A stretch of DNA of 64,000 nt from contig NC_133536.1 in assembly GCF_048544455.1 (NCBI RefSeq), positions 164,844,825 to 164,908,824 of the forward strand, in the 5' to 3' direction. The translations under genes were made by a program, and so were the position numbers. Within the stretch, counting starts at the first letter, position 1, and every line of letters begins with the position of its first letter. Positions 12,061-22,789 of the stretch are shown piece by piece. The notes under the pieces are model-generated. The model searched no databases. It saw nothing but the letters and a program-made list of their open reading frames with translations, and had not been told where the DNA came from. Origin of the DNA: Silene latifolia (taxonomy: Eukaryota > Streptophyta > Magnoliopsida > Caryophyllales > Caryophyllaceae).

Positions 12061-13395
12061 TGTAAAACTATCTTTACTGCTGCAAAAAAGAAAGGTTCTA
12101 TTTTTAAGATAATATTATTGAACTTCTCAACATTTAACATTTGCTTTTGATGACATTTTTTGCCTTTAAGTTTACTGTTTACCTTGACTGTTTGGCCTGC
12201 AGCAATCCACCGTTTTCCTTCATTGTGTATGTAGGTGATAGTCTTCCTGCAAACATCAAACTGAATTCCCACTTCTTTCATTACATCCCTTTTCAGATTT
12301 TTATTAAAACTTTTTTCGAATAATATTTGAGTAATCTTATCTTTTTCTAAGTTGGTTAAGTTTTAGTCTTCATTTATTTGGATGTTTGAGAATATTTAAT
12401 GTGGTAGGAAAGTTATTGTCTGGCTGTTTGCTTATAATATGGTCATTTTGACAACCATTAATCTATTTACAACATCATCAACTTTGCACAATGTTTAAAT
12501 TTGGAAACCTGGTTTAAAATTAGGCGCAAATTTGAAAACGGTTTGATTTTGAATTTTGGTGCCAAATTTCACAATGCAACAACTCGAGTGTCCTTGAATT
12601 TGACAGTTTGCTAATTGGATGTCCAATAAGTTTTTAGAAGGAAGGATGAAGGTAACCCAATGACAAAGTTGAAGTCCAAATCCAAGATAATTTTATCACC
12701 TTTAATTTTGCATTCTAACTGTGTAATTTGTTTAAGTGAAGGGATTAGTGTGTAATTTTGTAATGTAACCTCAAATAGAGGAAATAACGGTATAATTTCA
12801 AAACATATGTTCTTTTGTTTCCTGCCTAATTGGAGGGAAGTTTAAATTGTAATGTAAGTTTATGTCTTTTGGAGGAAAAGCTTAAGCTTGTTAATTTTAA
12901 TCAAATTTCACTAATTGTTCTTCTCTCCCCAATCACCTCCGTCCACTAAGTCCTTTATTTATTGTTTATTCCTTCCTTATTTTTTGTGCAAAATGGAAGG
13001 GAGAACAAATGAGTAAATATGAAGGAATAATTATTATTAACATGTCATATTAACCTGAAATAGTAGGTCAAAAATCAAGCGAGTCATTTCTAAGAAGATG
13101 ATATACAAACTCAGGTTTATTATAGGTTAAAACATAGTTCAGTTGATTTTGAGAAGGTAGGTAATAGTATTTAAAAGTAAGTTTACATAGCCCAGGCGGG
13201 GTTGAACACCAACACTGAATTCTGTGATAACTGAATGATACCCCAACCGAATATATCCGAACAGATTTAACCGATAGACCAAATTATAATATTTAGTTTC
13301 TCATTAAATAACACTCATATTTTAAGTTTTTTTTCCAGCAATTCTTTATTTATTAATAGTATTATAAATTATTATATACAATGTGAAAAACATAT
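12061..13395. other. AT-rich intergenic sequence without recognisable genes
   Basis: There is no reading frame with protein-like composition. Short pieces resembling decayed Stowaway termini (CTCCGTCCACTAAGTCCTTT near 12946) are present. A run of ACCGAAT/CCGAAC words near 13240-13280 resembles the CCGAAAC-rich stretch at 15400-15590 on the other side of the solo LTR, so the LTR may have landed in one older repeat. Confidence 0.5.
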
Positions 13396-14274
13396 TGTAG
13401 CACCCCCTTTTTACCCAGCCAAGGTAATTAGTAAATGTTACCGTCTCGGTTTCCTGAGGCAGTGAAATCGGAATTACAATTAAGAAACTCTTTAAATAAA
13501 TAACAAGTTTAATGATTACATAAATGTAAACAAATGAATAAATGAAATACAACTCGTCTATGACTATGTCATCCATGTTACACTACTCGACTCCGAGTTC
13601 AAGGCGCGTCCCAACTCCCGATCACGGCAACAAGCAAAACCTGTACTTAACTTGCTCCCTATATGATCGGAAATATCATATGGATCGACACATGCCACCC
13701 CGGAAATAGGTAACAATTACACAGACACACAAATGTCACTTTCAGTAAATTAAGTGTGTGAATATGCAACATGACTATGATATGAATGACACGCTATCAA
13801 ACAACTACCACCATGGTACCGGGACACGCCCAGACATACCGACAACCACACTAGCACCGGGATACACCCAGACATACCAACAACTACAAAAAGGTACCGG
13901 GACACGTCCAGACGTACCGGGTTCGGAAGCCAACCAGATCCCTTGTTGGAGAGAGAAGCTCCAAGACGTCGTGTCTCAACCACACGAGTCCCTCCGTAAC
14001 TCAAGCCATTAATGTGCACATCCCTCTTGTAGAGGGAAGCTCCAAGAGGCGATAAGTATAACGGTCTCCCAACCGTTTTATGTCTCCTCAATAACCAAGC
14101 AATCACAACCGTCATATTCTCCGATATACATGAAAAATACAATAATGTAAGCTACCACACAATATGCCTATTACTGACTCATCAAGTCATCTTAACCAAT
14201 ATCATGTTATAATGCAATTCAACCAATTAATATACTTATCTCCTTAATGATACTATTAACCACTAAACATGTTA

Positions 14275-14607
14275 CTCCCTCTCATCCACTCTTTTCTTCC
14301 CTATTTCCTAAAACAGATTATTCGGGTTTTCTTCTCCTTTCCTTTTTGAGAAAGTTTTTATTAATATTATACTCCTACCTCTCTCCACTTATCAAACTCC
14401 ACCATATCCTTTATTAATATTTAATTCTAATTATTCTTACTTCTCTCCAATAACCAAACCCCACCCATCTTTATTAATATTTAATCCTAATTATTCATAC
14501 CTCTCTCCAATTACCAAACCCCACTCATATCTTTATCAATATTATATTCCCCACCCTTAATCTCCGTGCCCACTTCAAAGGGGAAGAAAAGAGTGGATGA
14601 GAGGGAG
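14275..14607. mobile_element. Stowaway-like MITE with TA duplication
   Basis: The inverted ends CTCCCTCTCATCCACTCTTT and the complement of AAAGAGTGGATGAGAGGGAG are nearly perfect over about 27 bp. TA flanks both sides (14273-14274 and 14608-14609). The 333-bp length, CTCCCTC start and TA target fit the Stowaway group of Tc1/mariner MITEs. It is AT-rich, has no coding potential and is nested in the solo LTR. Confidence 0.85.
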
Positions 14608-15126
14608 TATAATGCAATTACTCTAATTATGTAACACTAATTACAACATTAACCACAACATATGTAATGACCACATTATTGAAACCGAGTAGGATTAACC
14701 TACCTTTTAGCAATCTCCTCAAGCTACTCGGATCGAACCGAAACCGTCTCAAGGGACCGTCTCATCCTATACAAATCACATAATAACTATCACAATACAT
14801 CATATACTAATATATACTACAAAACCCCTTATTATTACCCCTTAATTACCCCTATTACCCATACTAATTACTAATTAATTACCCATGACGAAATCCCCCA
14901 AAAGTTAGGGTTTAAAAGACTAGAAAAGGGTAGATCTTTACTTACTAGATGAAGGAGATGAAGAGGAAGGTGTGAAATTCTCTAATCCAAGCTTGTATCC
15001 TAAGTAGTAGGTGTTTTTGAGGGTTTAGAGAGAAGAGGGGGAGTTTGGAGAGATAAGGAGAAAGATAGAAATAATTTTAGGGTTATGGAATAAAGGGTTT
15101 AATATCGTTTTCTGAACAACGTCACC

Positions 15127-15222
15127 CGATCGGTCGAGTGGATACCTTACTCGGTCGAGTATACTCTTTACTTGACCGAGTGGACCCACTCGGTCCGCTG
15201 CAATTCTACTTGGTCTAGTCTA
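15127..15222. repeat. Palindrome array, ACTCGGTCGAGT type, in the solo LTR
   Basis: Five cores, from ATCGGTCGAGTG through TACTCGGTCGAGTA, TACTTGACCGAGTG and CACTCGGTCCGCTG to TACTTGGTCTAGTC, follow at spacings of 21, 21, 18 and 20 bp. Spacers are unrelated. The array lies 110-215 bp from the LTR edge at 15339, the same place as in the LTR at 44072-45417. Confidence 0.8.
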
Positions 15223-15339
15223 GGTCTAGTGTAAGAATATTCTTCCCTCCCGAGTGATCTCCTATCGGGTCTAAAAGCCCTCTCACGCGTCCCACGTCCC
15301 AAGGTCCAAGTACGGGTCCCACAATGACCGAGTATTACA

Positions 15340-16542
15340 TATACAGTACAATTTAAGCTAAACTTTTTTTACCTTTAGCGCAAGAAAATACTAACCCGAA
15401 ACTCAACTGAACTGATATTGATACTGACCCGACACGAACCGCAATCGATTCAAAGTTTCACATATCGATTAAACTCGAACTGAACACTATCAAAATCGAA
15501 CTGAAACTAAACTAAGGTCAACCCGCTCTGAATCGAACTTATTAAATTCGATCCGAAACTGAACCGAAAAATCCGTTTATCGGGTTTAACAAGGATACCA
15601 CAAATTAGAAAAAAAAAAGTGAGAACGTAGAATGAAAATTTATTACCCAATTGAAAAAAAATCGCGATAGTAAAAGAAAGAGGAGAGAGAAACGGGAGCA
15701 AAATCTAATTGCTCCAACAAAACCCAGAAAATTTAGAAACGAAAAAAAAAAAAAAAAAACAATCAAAAAAAATTGACATCGAGTTGAAAGTATTGAAGCA
15801 AATGCAGTAAGCAAAGGGGGAAAGTGAGAAACGAGCTGGGTATTCCCCTAAATTTCCAATTAATTTCTATCGTTTTTCCACTCTTATATCCCAATTTCAC
15901 AGCTTTCCCCAAAAATAAGGTCAGAAATTGATCAAACCTTGATTAATTATAGTCGAATATTGTTGTATATCTAATTTATTCATTGTTTACTTAGCAAGTT
16001 TGAATTTTGAGCTTAATTTGGTATTTGGGTAACTTCGATCGTGTATTATATTTGAAGCTAAACTTGAAATCCCAAGTTTAATTTGTTTAGTTGGGTAAAT
16101 TTCAGTTGGAAATGTGGGATTTTAAGCAATGGTATAGTTCCAAGCTTTATAGTTTTTACTGTTTTCAGTTGAGGCGTTGTAAAGTTTTTTTATTCGCAAT
16201 TTTAGTGATTTGAGGAGAATTTTTAATTGGGTTTTGTTTTGTTGAATTCTAGATATAGATTTGTATAATAATAGTAATAATAAGTGGGGAGTTTGAATAA
16301 TTAGGGTTTGGGTGTAAGTTCTGCTTCAAGTTTAGATCTTTAATTGAAGTTGGATTGTTGTACGCCAGAATTTAGGGTTTTGAGGTGGGTGATGTATGTA
16401 AGTACATATTGTGTATTAGCGTTTCTGAGATTCGAGTAAGTTTTGTGTTGCTTTGGCTTATTGGGAATTCGCTTGATGATCTAAATTGTGGAGGTTGTGT
16501 TGTACTGTATTAAGTTAGTTATTAGTAGTTGTGTGGTGTTGT
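15340..16542 (+). promoter_or_regulatory. Upstream region and 5' untranslated part of the ADA1-type gene
   Basis: The first 250 bp are a low-complexity CCGAAAC/CGAACTGAA-rich stretch, probably an old repeat. From about 15780 the sequence has a typical plant leader: AG-rich, then CT-rich (about 15840-15915), then long T-rich, intron-like sequence up to the start codon. A leader intron is likely, with AAG/GTCAG around 15917-15922 as one possible donor and acceptor-like TTAG or GTAG triplets just before 16530. I cannot fix the splice sites from sequence alone. No TATA box is obvious. Confidence 0.4.
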
Positions 16543-17652
16543 ATGAGTTGGGGGAAAATGCAACAAGAGAAGAAAACTCGAGTAGATACAGTTGAGCTGA
16601 AAGCTGTGTTGCTCAAGAAGGTTGGGCAAGAGAGCTTCAAGAGGTATTTTCACTGTTTGAATAGATTTCTAAACCAGAAGTTGAGTAAAAGTGAGTTTGA
16701 CAAGTCATGTTATCGGATACTTGGGAGGGAAAACCTCCCTTTACATAATCAGATAATAAAGGCGATTTTGAGAAACGCCTGTAGTGCTAAAACCCCTCCT
16801 CCGAAATCCCATGAAGTGGGTCCCACATGTTCGCCTGTTTATGAAGATGGGAGTTGTCAGGGTGCAGTTACAGCTCACCACCAAAGTTCAGTTGGCCCTG
16901 GTTGGTCGAATGGGGTTGTTCCTATCTCCCTCGTAAAGGGCCGGTCTGAAATTCGCGACAGGAGGCTCAGAGATAAACCCAGTCTTGGCCTGATTGAGAA
17001 GCCCGATTCTGTAGAGAATGGGGACTTAGCACCTTGTGGTTACCAGCGACCCTTGCATCAGCTAGGAGGACATGCTGAGCTGGCTGCTAATGCAGCGGCT
17101 GTTGAGCGTGGGGAAGAGGTGGGACAGGCTAGCCATTTGAAGCTTTCTGCGTTTTCTAGAAGCCCGTTGATTGCTCCGCTGGGAATTCCAAATTGTCCAG
17201 CTAGTACTGGTGGGGCCCGTAAAGTGTTACCAGGGACCCGGGTTGACGATTACATCAGCTGCTTTGACTTAGATGGACTGTCTGATAGCGAGACACTCAA
17301 GAAGCGAATGGAGCAGATTGCTGCTTCACAAGGTCTCGGAGTTACCTTGGAATGTGCTAATACGTTGAATAATATGGTGGATGTATATTTGAAGAGATTG
17401 ATTAGTTCTTGTTTAGAGTTAGTTGGTTCGAGGTCTATATGTGACACGTCAGCAAATCCTATCAAAAAGCAGCAGATTCCCAGGAGGCTTATAAATGGTC
17501 TGTGGCCAAATAGTCATTTGCATATGCAAAATGGTGGTGCCCAAGTATCTTTGCTTGATTTCAAAGTTGCACTAGAGTTAAATCCTCAACTACTCGGAGA
17601 AAATTGGCCATTGCTATTGGAGAAAATTTCCATGCAGGGATTCGAGGAGTAA
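16543..17652 (+). CDS. ADA1: SAGA complex subunit, transcriptional adapter 1 (ADA1/Hfi1/TADA1) family
   Basis: The protein (about 369 residues) matches plant Hfi1/Transcriptional adapter 1 proteins, which scaffold the core of the SAGA histone-acetyltransferase co-activator in the nucleus. The N-terminal block is diagnostic: VDTVELKAVLLKKVGQESFK, then RYFHCLNRFLNQKLSKSEFD, then RILGRENLPLHNQIIKAILR at about residues 10-70. The middle is low-complexity and polar. The C-terminal half (about residues 240-320) has the histone-fold-like stretch with LKKRMEQIAASQGLGVTLE and ANTLNNMVDVYLKRLISSCL, which in the family pairs with another SAGA histone-fold subunit. The end, SLLDFKVALELNPQLLGENW, is also family-typical. 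The coding region is uninterrupted in one exon, as in other plant copies. ATG 16543 is the first in frame. ATG 16558 has a better context (A at -3) and gives the usual MQ...R start, so it may be the true one. Confidence 0.88.
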   Translation: MSWGKMQQEKKTRVDTVELKAVLLKKVGQESFKRYFHCLNRFLNQKLSKSEFDKSCYRILGRENLPLHNQIIKAILRNACSAKTPPPKSHEVGPTCSPVYEDGSCQGAVTAHHQSSVGPGWSNGVVPISLVKGRSEIRDRRLRDKPSLGLIEKPDSVENGDLAPCGYQRPLHQLGGHAELAANAAAVERGEEVGQASHLKLSAFSRSPLIAPLGIPNCPASTGGARKVLPGTRVDDYISCFDLDGLSDSETLKKRMEQIAASQGLGVTLECANTLNNMVDVYLKRLISSCLELVGSRSICDTSANPIKKQQIPRRLINGLWPNSHLHMQNGGAQVSLLDFKVALELNPQLLGENWPLLLEKISMQGFEE

Positions 17653-19529
17653 TATGCATCAGAAATCACAACACATTTGGATTCTCCTTGTTAGCTCGTT
17701 GGGTTGGACAATCTGGCTTGTGGAGCGTGACAAAATGTACCTCATTGCATTAATGATCTCAATCTTCAATTATCTATGCCCAGCCAGATGACTTCTACTC
17801 TGTTACTTGGACACTTCACTTTGACATTGTGTCGCCTGTCTGACCTCCGACGAATTTTGGCCAAAATCATGATTTTTTTTTCTCCGACAGAATAGCTGCA
17901 TCTACACTCTGACACCTTGTCACTTCTGACATTTGTATTAACATAGCTTCTAGCCATTAGATGAAGCTTGACGCTGCAAGATCAAATTGAGCACAAGTTA
18001 TGGTGCAAAGCTTCAATTCCTGTGCCTGTACATGAAGATGTGTGTAATGTCAGTTTAGAAGGAGTGTCTGAGAAGCTAGAAATGGGCATAGATGGTCACT
18101 CTGTTGTATTTTTAACATTCTTATTGGCTATCTTGTACTCGAGTTGTGAAGGTTGCTGCGAAGAGAAGGAACCTTGAAAAAGTTTTGTGAGGATACTGTA
18201 ATTTAGCTTGGTAAAGGTAAAATTTATATTTTGTTAGCTTGGTAAAGGTTTAAACTTTATATTTTGTAAGAGCTGCAATGTTGCTCTACATGTGTTTTAG
18301 ATTAATTTTGATATCAATAACATATTTTGTTTAGAATGCCTTCTTTTTATTAATTCCTTCCATCCGAACTATTCTATTCATAATTCAAAGTTCCGCTCGT
18401 ATAGTTGAAATATATGGGTGGGAACCTGAAATTCACAGATAGTACCATCTCTTGTAAAGAGCAAATTTGTATGTTTCTCCAAAGGATGCCAAGTCATGGT
18501 ATTAAATACAGGTTTCAACACTGATCCCAAAAATTGGTGTTTGTGTTATTATAATCTCGATCGTTGTACTAGCACCACAAATACAACCGATACTGCTTCA
18601 AAATGCTCTCCTGGTAACATTTGAAAGTTTAATTAAGCCGTCATATGTGGTGTCACAACCTGGAGTTAGTACCGGTGCTGGCTTGAGTTGTGAACGACAC
18701 CTTTATATACATCGACTGATGGCTAACCTCGACAGAAACAATGCCATTTCCAGATGCATGATTGATGATACCATTTAACTTGCTGTTTCTTATGCTACTG
18801 TCTGATCTGTCACTATAGTCATCTACTCTTGTGGAGGTTAGAATTCTTCAAGGAATCTATCATTATATATTACTTAAAGAAGACCCCAAAATAGCTGACA
18901 TGGCGCAAGGAAATTTCAGAAAACTTGATTTGGAGGTCTCTCATTAATTGGACAAAATTGTCCATTCACTTTTTAATCTATTGATTCAGCGGAACTTACA
19001 AGTGCAAAATAGTCAGTCCATCCACCATCATCAATGCAATACCAGCCTATTCGTTTTCCAATGAGCAGTGAAGTAGTGCCTACCTACTTACCCAACCAGG
19101 TCTCATTCTTTTATAAAGAAATTGTTATTTAAATCACAGATCGATGAAAAACAAAAACAAAGAAGACAATTTTCAAAAAATTAATCGCAGTAATGACATT
19201 AGTGGAAGATTTCGAGTGAAATAAGATCCATCACGATCGAAAATGACTTCAATCAGGATGGCGACGGTGGAGTTGGGCTGATGCGCCGAAGAGATCTGGA
19301 CCGTCGTGGGCGACTGCCGGTGTCAAGTGGTAATGACCAATGGCTGCAGGCATCTGGCGATGGAGGGTGGGGAATGGGGATGAGGGAAGTTAATTATACG
19401 AATGAAAAGAAACTAAATGATTTTGGATATCCGAAAATCGATCCGAACAGATAACCTTTTGGATTGGATACGGATATCCGGAAACTATGAATCTTTTTAT
19501 CTTAAATGGAGGATTAAAATGTATTTGTG
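17653..19529. other. 3' untranslated region and intergenic spacer after the ADA1-type gene
   Basis: The first 650 bp are T-rich with several AATAA-like words near 18310-18335 and probably include the transcript end. A 69-residue frame at 17968-18177 lies here but has no recognisable domain and is probably chance. From 18340 to 19529 the sequence is AT-rich without protein-like frames. A GGATATCCGAAAATCGATCC run near 19424 has a partial inverted copy (GGATATCCGGAAAC) about 50 bp on. Confidence 0.5.
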
Positions 19530-19534
19530 CTTTA

Positions 19535-19615
19535 TGTTATGAATAATAGAGAGTTATGAGAGAATATAGAGTGCAGAAAGGTATTCAGCTTTATTTATAT
19601 GAAGGGTATATATAG
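19535..19615 (-). repeat. Copia 3' LTR, outer fragment left of the MULE
   Basis: TGTTATGAATAATAGAGAGT... matches the right-hand LTR at 42330-42410 with about one internal difference. It ends in ATATATAG, the target site duplicated by the MULE. The remaining part of this LTR is 36192-36292. Confidence 0.9.
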
Positions 19616-19987
19616 GGGTCCTGCTATACGTCGTCGACAAATTACTAAATATCGTCGACAATTAACGTAAATTTCCAAGTTTGCCCTCCATATCATAACT
19701 CCATATCCGTCTCACCAAAATGCAATTTCCGTCTCAAAACACAAATGCAATTTTCGTCTCACTAAAATATTTCAAACAAAAAAAAAAAGTCGGGTTTTGT
19801 AATTAACAACATGAACGGGAATGATTTTAACAACGATTCCAACAATGAAGCTAGTAACGAGGTTAGTTTACGATTTAGTTTTGTTAAAAATTTATGTTTT
19901 ATTATCGTTTGAATCCCGAATTAGGATAGATGTCATGAATGTAGACGGAATTATGATAGAATTTGTGACGGATTTATTTGAAGAAGC

Positions 19988-20029
<42 letters not shown>

Positions 20030-20233
20030 CGGGCCCTGGACGAAAAGAATTTTCGTCCGGATTGTCTTGGACGAAAAATTCTTTCGTCAACATGGGCCTT
20101 GACGAAAGAATTTTTCGTCCAAAAAACTGGCCCGGACGAAAAATTCTTTCGTCCAAGGCCCATGTTGACGAAAGAATTTTTCGTCTGTGCTTTTTTTTTG
20201 ACGAAAATTTCTTTCGTCCAAGGCCCAATTCGT

Positions 20234-20269
<36 letters not shown>

Positions 20270-20280
20270 TATAAAACAAT
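19616..20280 (+). repeat. Left arm (extended inverted repeat) of the MULE
   Basis: It begins GGGTCCTGCTATACGTCGTC and includes CGTCGACAAATTACTAAATA, later GTCGGGTTTTGTAATTAAC and CGAATTAGGATAGATG, all with inverted counterparts between 35590 and 36191. It contains a hairpin-prone module: A-tract (19993-20025), palindrome array (20039-20219) and T-tract (20235-20268). Confidence 0.8.
20039..20219. repeat. Palindrome array GACGAAAAATTCTTTCGTC, left MULE arm
   Basis: Six 19-bp palindromes of the type GACGAAAAATTCTTTCGTC start about 31, 31, 34, 32 and 33 bp apart. GGGCC or GGCCC sits in most spacers. An A-tract of about 33 bp precedes the array and a T-tract of about 34 bp follows, so the whole 275-bp block can fold back on itself. 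The frames spanning it in both directions are by-products of the repeats, not genes. Confidence 0.85.
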
Positions 20281-20539
20281 TAAAATAATTAATTCCCGTC
20301 TTTGTATTATATTATTTTAATTTTTAATTTTTTCCGACAATTCAAATAATTAACGACCGTCTCGTCTTTGTATTATATTATTTTAATTTTTTATTTTTTC
20401 CGACATTTCAAATAATTAACGACCGTCTTTATATTATATTTTTTTCATTAATATTTCTGACTCATTTTTTTCATTAATATTTTTTATTTACTCCGACTCT
20501 TTCCGAAGCAAATGATAAATTAATAACTAATTTATTGAA
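20281..20539. repeat. AT-rich short tandem repeat before the transposase gene
   Basis: Two to three units of about 75-80 bp are seen, each with CGTCTTTGTATTATATTATT followed by a T-rich run, CCGAC and CAAATAATTAACGACCGTCT. Similar words (GAGACGGAAATAATATA, TTAATAATAATTAATTAATA) occur inside the right arm near 35200-35540. This is the promoter-proximal part of the transposase gene. Confidence 0.65.
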
Positions 20540-22075
20540 ATGCGTGCGCAGATGATTAACGATGGAGACGGTATTGATTACTCAAATCATTTTACGACAA
20601 CCAGATTTTTTGCATCTAGTACTGAAGCGTTTAATTGGGCATATGAGATCGGGCTCCGACTCGGGTTTGGTATAAAAAAAGCAAGCAACAAGAAAGTTGG
20701 TCGTAACACGAATTTGAGACAACGTTATTTTGTTTGTCGGATGGGTGGAAAAAGTCCCGTAAATAAGGATGCGATTCTTTAATGAGGGTAACACGCTACT
20801 ACCGCGTGGTGCAATTGCAAATTTTCAATGAAAGTTGTTGAATTAGAAGAGAATAAGTGGCAGCTTGTGATGAGATCCGGGTTTCATAATCATGGTTTAA
20901 CGTTGTATTGTGACGGCGACAGATACTTTGCAAAGTTTGATGACGAGGAGTTGGCTTATATCGATGCCCAAGTTAGAGCTCACGTTAGACCGCAATTATT
21001 AGTGCGGGTTTGCATCGGCGAATCCGAAAAGTCAAGACCTAATCGGCGACAAATCTACAACCGTTCTCGTAAAGTAAGGGCCGAGGAAAGAGAAGGGAGA
21101 AACCCGGCACAACAGATGTTAGCACTTGCGGTTCAGCATAAGTACGTTCATTATTGGGTCACTGATCATGAGACCGATGAGCTAACCCACGTGTTCATGG
21201 CTCATCCAGAAGCCGTTAAGATGTTTCGATCATACTATTATGTGGTACAGATCGATTCCACGTACAAGACAAATGAATATCGTCTTCCGCTTGTTGAGAT
21301 GGTTGGAGTCACACCCGTCGGGAAGAGCTTTGTCATCGCGTATGCTCTTGTAACGCATGAGTCCAAGGAGAAATATCTGTGGGTACTACGGAAACTGAAG
21401 GCCCTGCTCAATGATGCCGTTCAACCTATTGCTATTGTTACTGATTGCGAGGGTGGTTTGTTGAACGCGATTCCCATTGTTTTTCCAGATTCGTCTCACT
21501 TGCTATGTCTTTGGCATATATATTCTAACGTGGAGACGAAAGCACTTGATATCACGAAACAGGATAATTGGGCTAAGCACGTAACTTTTACCTTGTTTAC
21601 TGCGGTTGTCGAGGCGGAGACCGAAGAAAAGTTTAATGTTGCGTGGGGCAAATTGGCAAGGGAATGGGCGGGAGTGGCGGCTTATATTGAGAGGCAATGG
21701 TTCCCGCACTTGGAAAAATGGGCCAAGTATAGAACGAACAAGATAACTCATTTTGGGAATACTTCTACATCCCGGGTTGAGTCGGCTCATGCGAATTTGA
21801 AGAGATGGTGAATAGCGCTTGAAATCGCGATTGATAGCATCTGGATTCGGTTTCATTCTTTGATGGAAACGCAACATGTTGAGATCCGACACTCGTTGGA
21901 GTTATCTAGATCGAGGCGGTTGACGGGGATTCAGCGATTATTTTCCAGACTTTCTTTAAAAATATCAAAGAATGCCATCTCTGAATTGCGTAAAGAATTC
22001 GAAAGAGGTGCCAAGATGATGGAAGATGCCTTGACGATCGATTGCGGTTGTGTAAAGGCTACTACAATTGCGTAA
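20540..22075 (+). pseudogene. MULE transposase (mudrA/FAR1-type), degenerate
   Basis: The enzyme would cut and join the MULE ends in the nucleus. The first part (20540-20782) resembles a FAR1-type DNA-binding region, with FFASSTEAFNWAYEIGLRLG and RQRYFVCRMGGKS. The main part (20828-21811) holds the MULE catalytic domain: YVVQIDSTYKTNEYRLPLVE (first Asp), AIVTDCEGGLLNAI (second Asp), HLLCLWHIYSNV (C/H motif) and SRVESAHANLKRW (Glu). The last part (21860-22075) continues in the same frame to CGCVKAT, the start of a SWIM zinc motif, and stops before its end. Breaks: the frame is lost between 20782 and 20828, where CNCKFSMKVVE-like sequence lies out of frame, and there is an in-frame TGA at 21809. 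It is unlikely to be active. The FAR1-type N-terminus places it near the FHY3/FAR1 relatives. Confidence 0.85.
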
Positions 22076-22179
22076 ACAATCCTTAAAACACAATTTGACA
22101 TATTTTAATTAAAACATTCCTTAAAACGCGTTTTGACATAATTAAAACATAAACCAATAAAAACATAATTAAAACATAC

Positions 22180-22305
22180 CATACCCTAAATACCAAACCC
22201 TAAATAGCAAACCCTAAACCCTAAACCCCAAACCCCAAATCCCAAACCCTAAACCCTAAACCCCAAACCCTAAACCCTAAACCCCAAACCCTAAACCCAA
22301 ACCCC
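22180..22305. repeat. Telomere-like repeat tract (CCCTAAA)n, degenerate
   Basis: About 125 bp are composed of CCCTAAA units mixed with CCCCAAA and CCCTAAAT variants, on the + strand. It lies between the 3' ends of two convergent MULE genes (22075 and 22310). It is too short and too varied to be a chromosome end. Confidence 0.85.
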
Positions 22306-22309
22306 GAAC

Positions 22310-22789
22310 TTAATTATCTTCCGATGATGAAGATGACGATTCCTTATCTTCTTCATGATCTTGAATCTCAATTTCTTCAGGTTGGGTAGACATATATTGA
22401 GTCAACAAATTATTCAAGTAGAGATAAAGAATTCCTTGCCCCGGCACTCTACCAGCACATAAGTCTGATAGTCTTGGGTAATCGATCACGGTGAGAATGC
22501 GCTCAAAATATGTAAAGATATCACTTTTCAACCTACGAAACTCCCACATCTTCTCGTTTAGTACTTCATCAGAAACAACCTCATCTCTAACTGCTGGAGT
22601 TAGAACATGATCCGGATTTCCTTGTAAAATTATACAGAGGGTCCCAATTGGAGGTTCTTCAAGCATGTGCCATACAGTGTCACTGGGAACCACTGATTCA
22701 AGACGCTCAATTAGAATTGGTAAATTTTGAACAATTAAATCGATTCTTATTTGATAAACTCTGATTTTTTGAGCATTTGTGAGAACCAT
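22310..22789 (-). CDS. Unknown 159-residue acidic-tailed protein carried by the MULE
   Basis: The frame is intact from ATG to stop with protein-like composition, but I do not recognise the family. The first 120 residues look alpha-helical, with VYQIRIDLIVQNLPILIERL, LNEKMWEFRRLKSDIFTYFE and LYLYLNNLLTQYM. The tail is strongly acidic, with EIEIQDHEEDKE and then six consecutive Ser residues. No signal peptide or membrane segment is seen. On the minus strand a good TATA box (TATAAATAG, about 22878-22886) lies about 95 bp upstream of the start codon, so the gene has a credible promoter. It converges with the transposase gene and diverges from the GRF gene. It may be a captured host gene or a MULE accessory protein. 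Confidence 0.6.
   Translation of the reverse strand: MVLTNAQKIRVYQIRIDLIVQNLPILIERLESVVPSDTVWHMLEEPPIGTLCIILQGNPDHVLTPAVRDEVVSDEVLNEKMWEFRRLKSDIFTYFERILTVIDYPRLSDLCAGRVPGQGILYLYLNNLLTQYMSTQPEEIEIQDHEEDKESSSSSSEDN

Larger units (their letters stand above)
13396..15339 (-). mobile_element. Solo gypsy LTR, with a nested Stowaway MITE
   Basis: The LTR runs from TGTAGCACCCCC (13396) to GAGTATTACA (15339), about 1.94 kb. It shares its edges and the GGTACCGGGACACGCC block with the LTR at 7096-10131, which gives the minus orientation. Neither flank shows a primer site or purine tract, so it is a solo LTR, probably left by LTR-LTR recombination. I see no perfect 5-bp target duplication (CATAT on the left, TATAC on the right). 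A palindrome array lies 110-215 bp from its outer edge. Confidence 0.75.

Noticed and set aside
13391-15344. Target duplication around the solo LTR
   Set aside because: The flanks CATAT and TATAC share only three bases in register, so I do not claim one.
17968-18177. Small gene after the ADA1-type gene
   Set aside because: The 69-residue frame has no recognisable domain and probably lies in the 3' untranslated region.
19974-20320. Reading frames on both strands through the A/T tracts of the MULE arm
   Set aside because: They translate the palindrome array and homopolymers (poly-Lys, poly-Phe) in both directions and have no independent support.
22180-22305. A true telomere
   Set aside because: The tract is short, degenerate and flanked on both sides by MULE genes, so it is interstitial.
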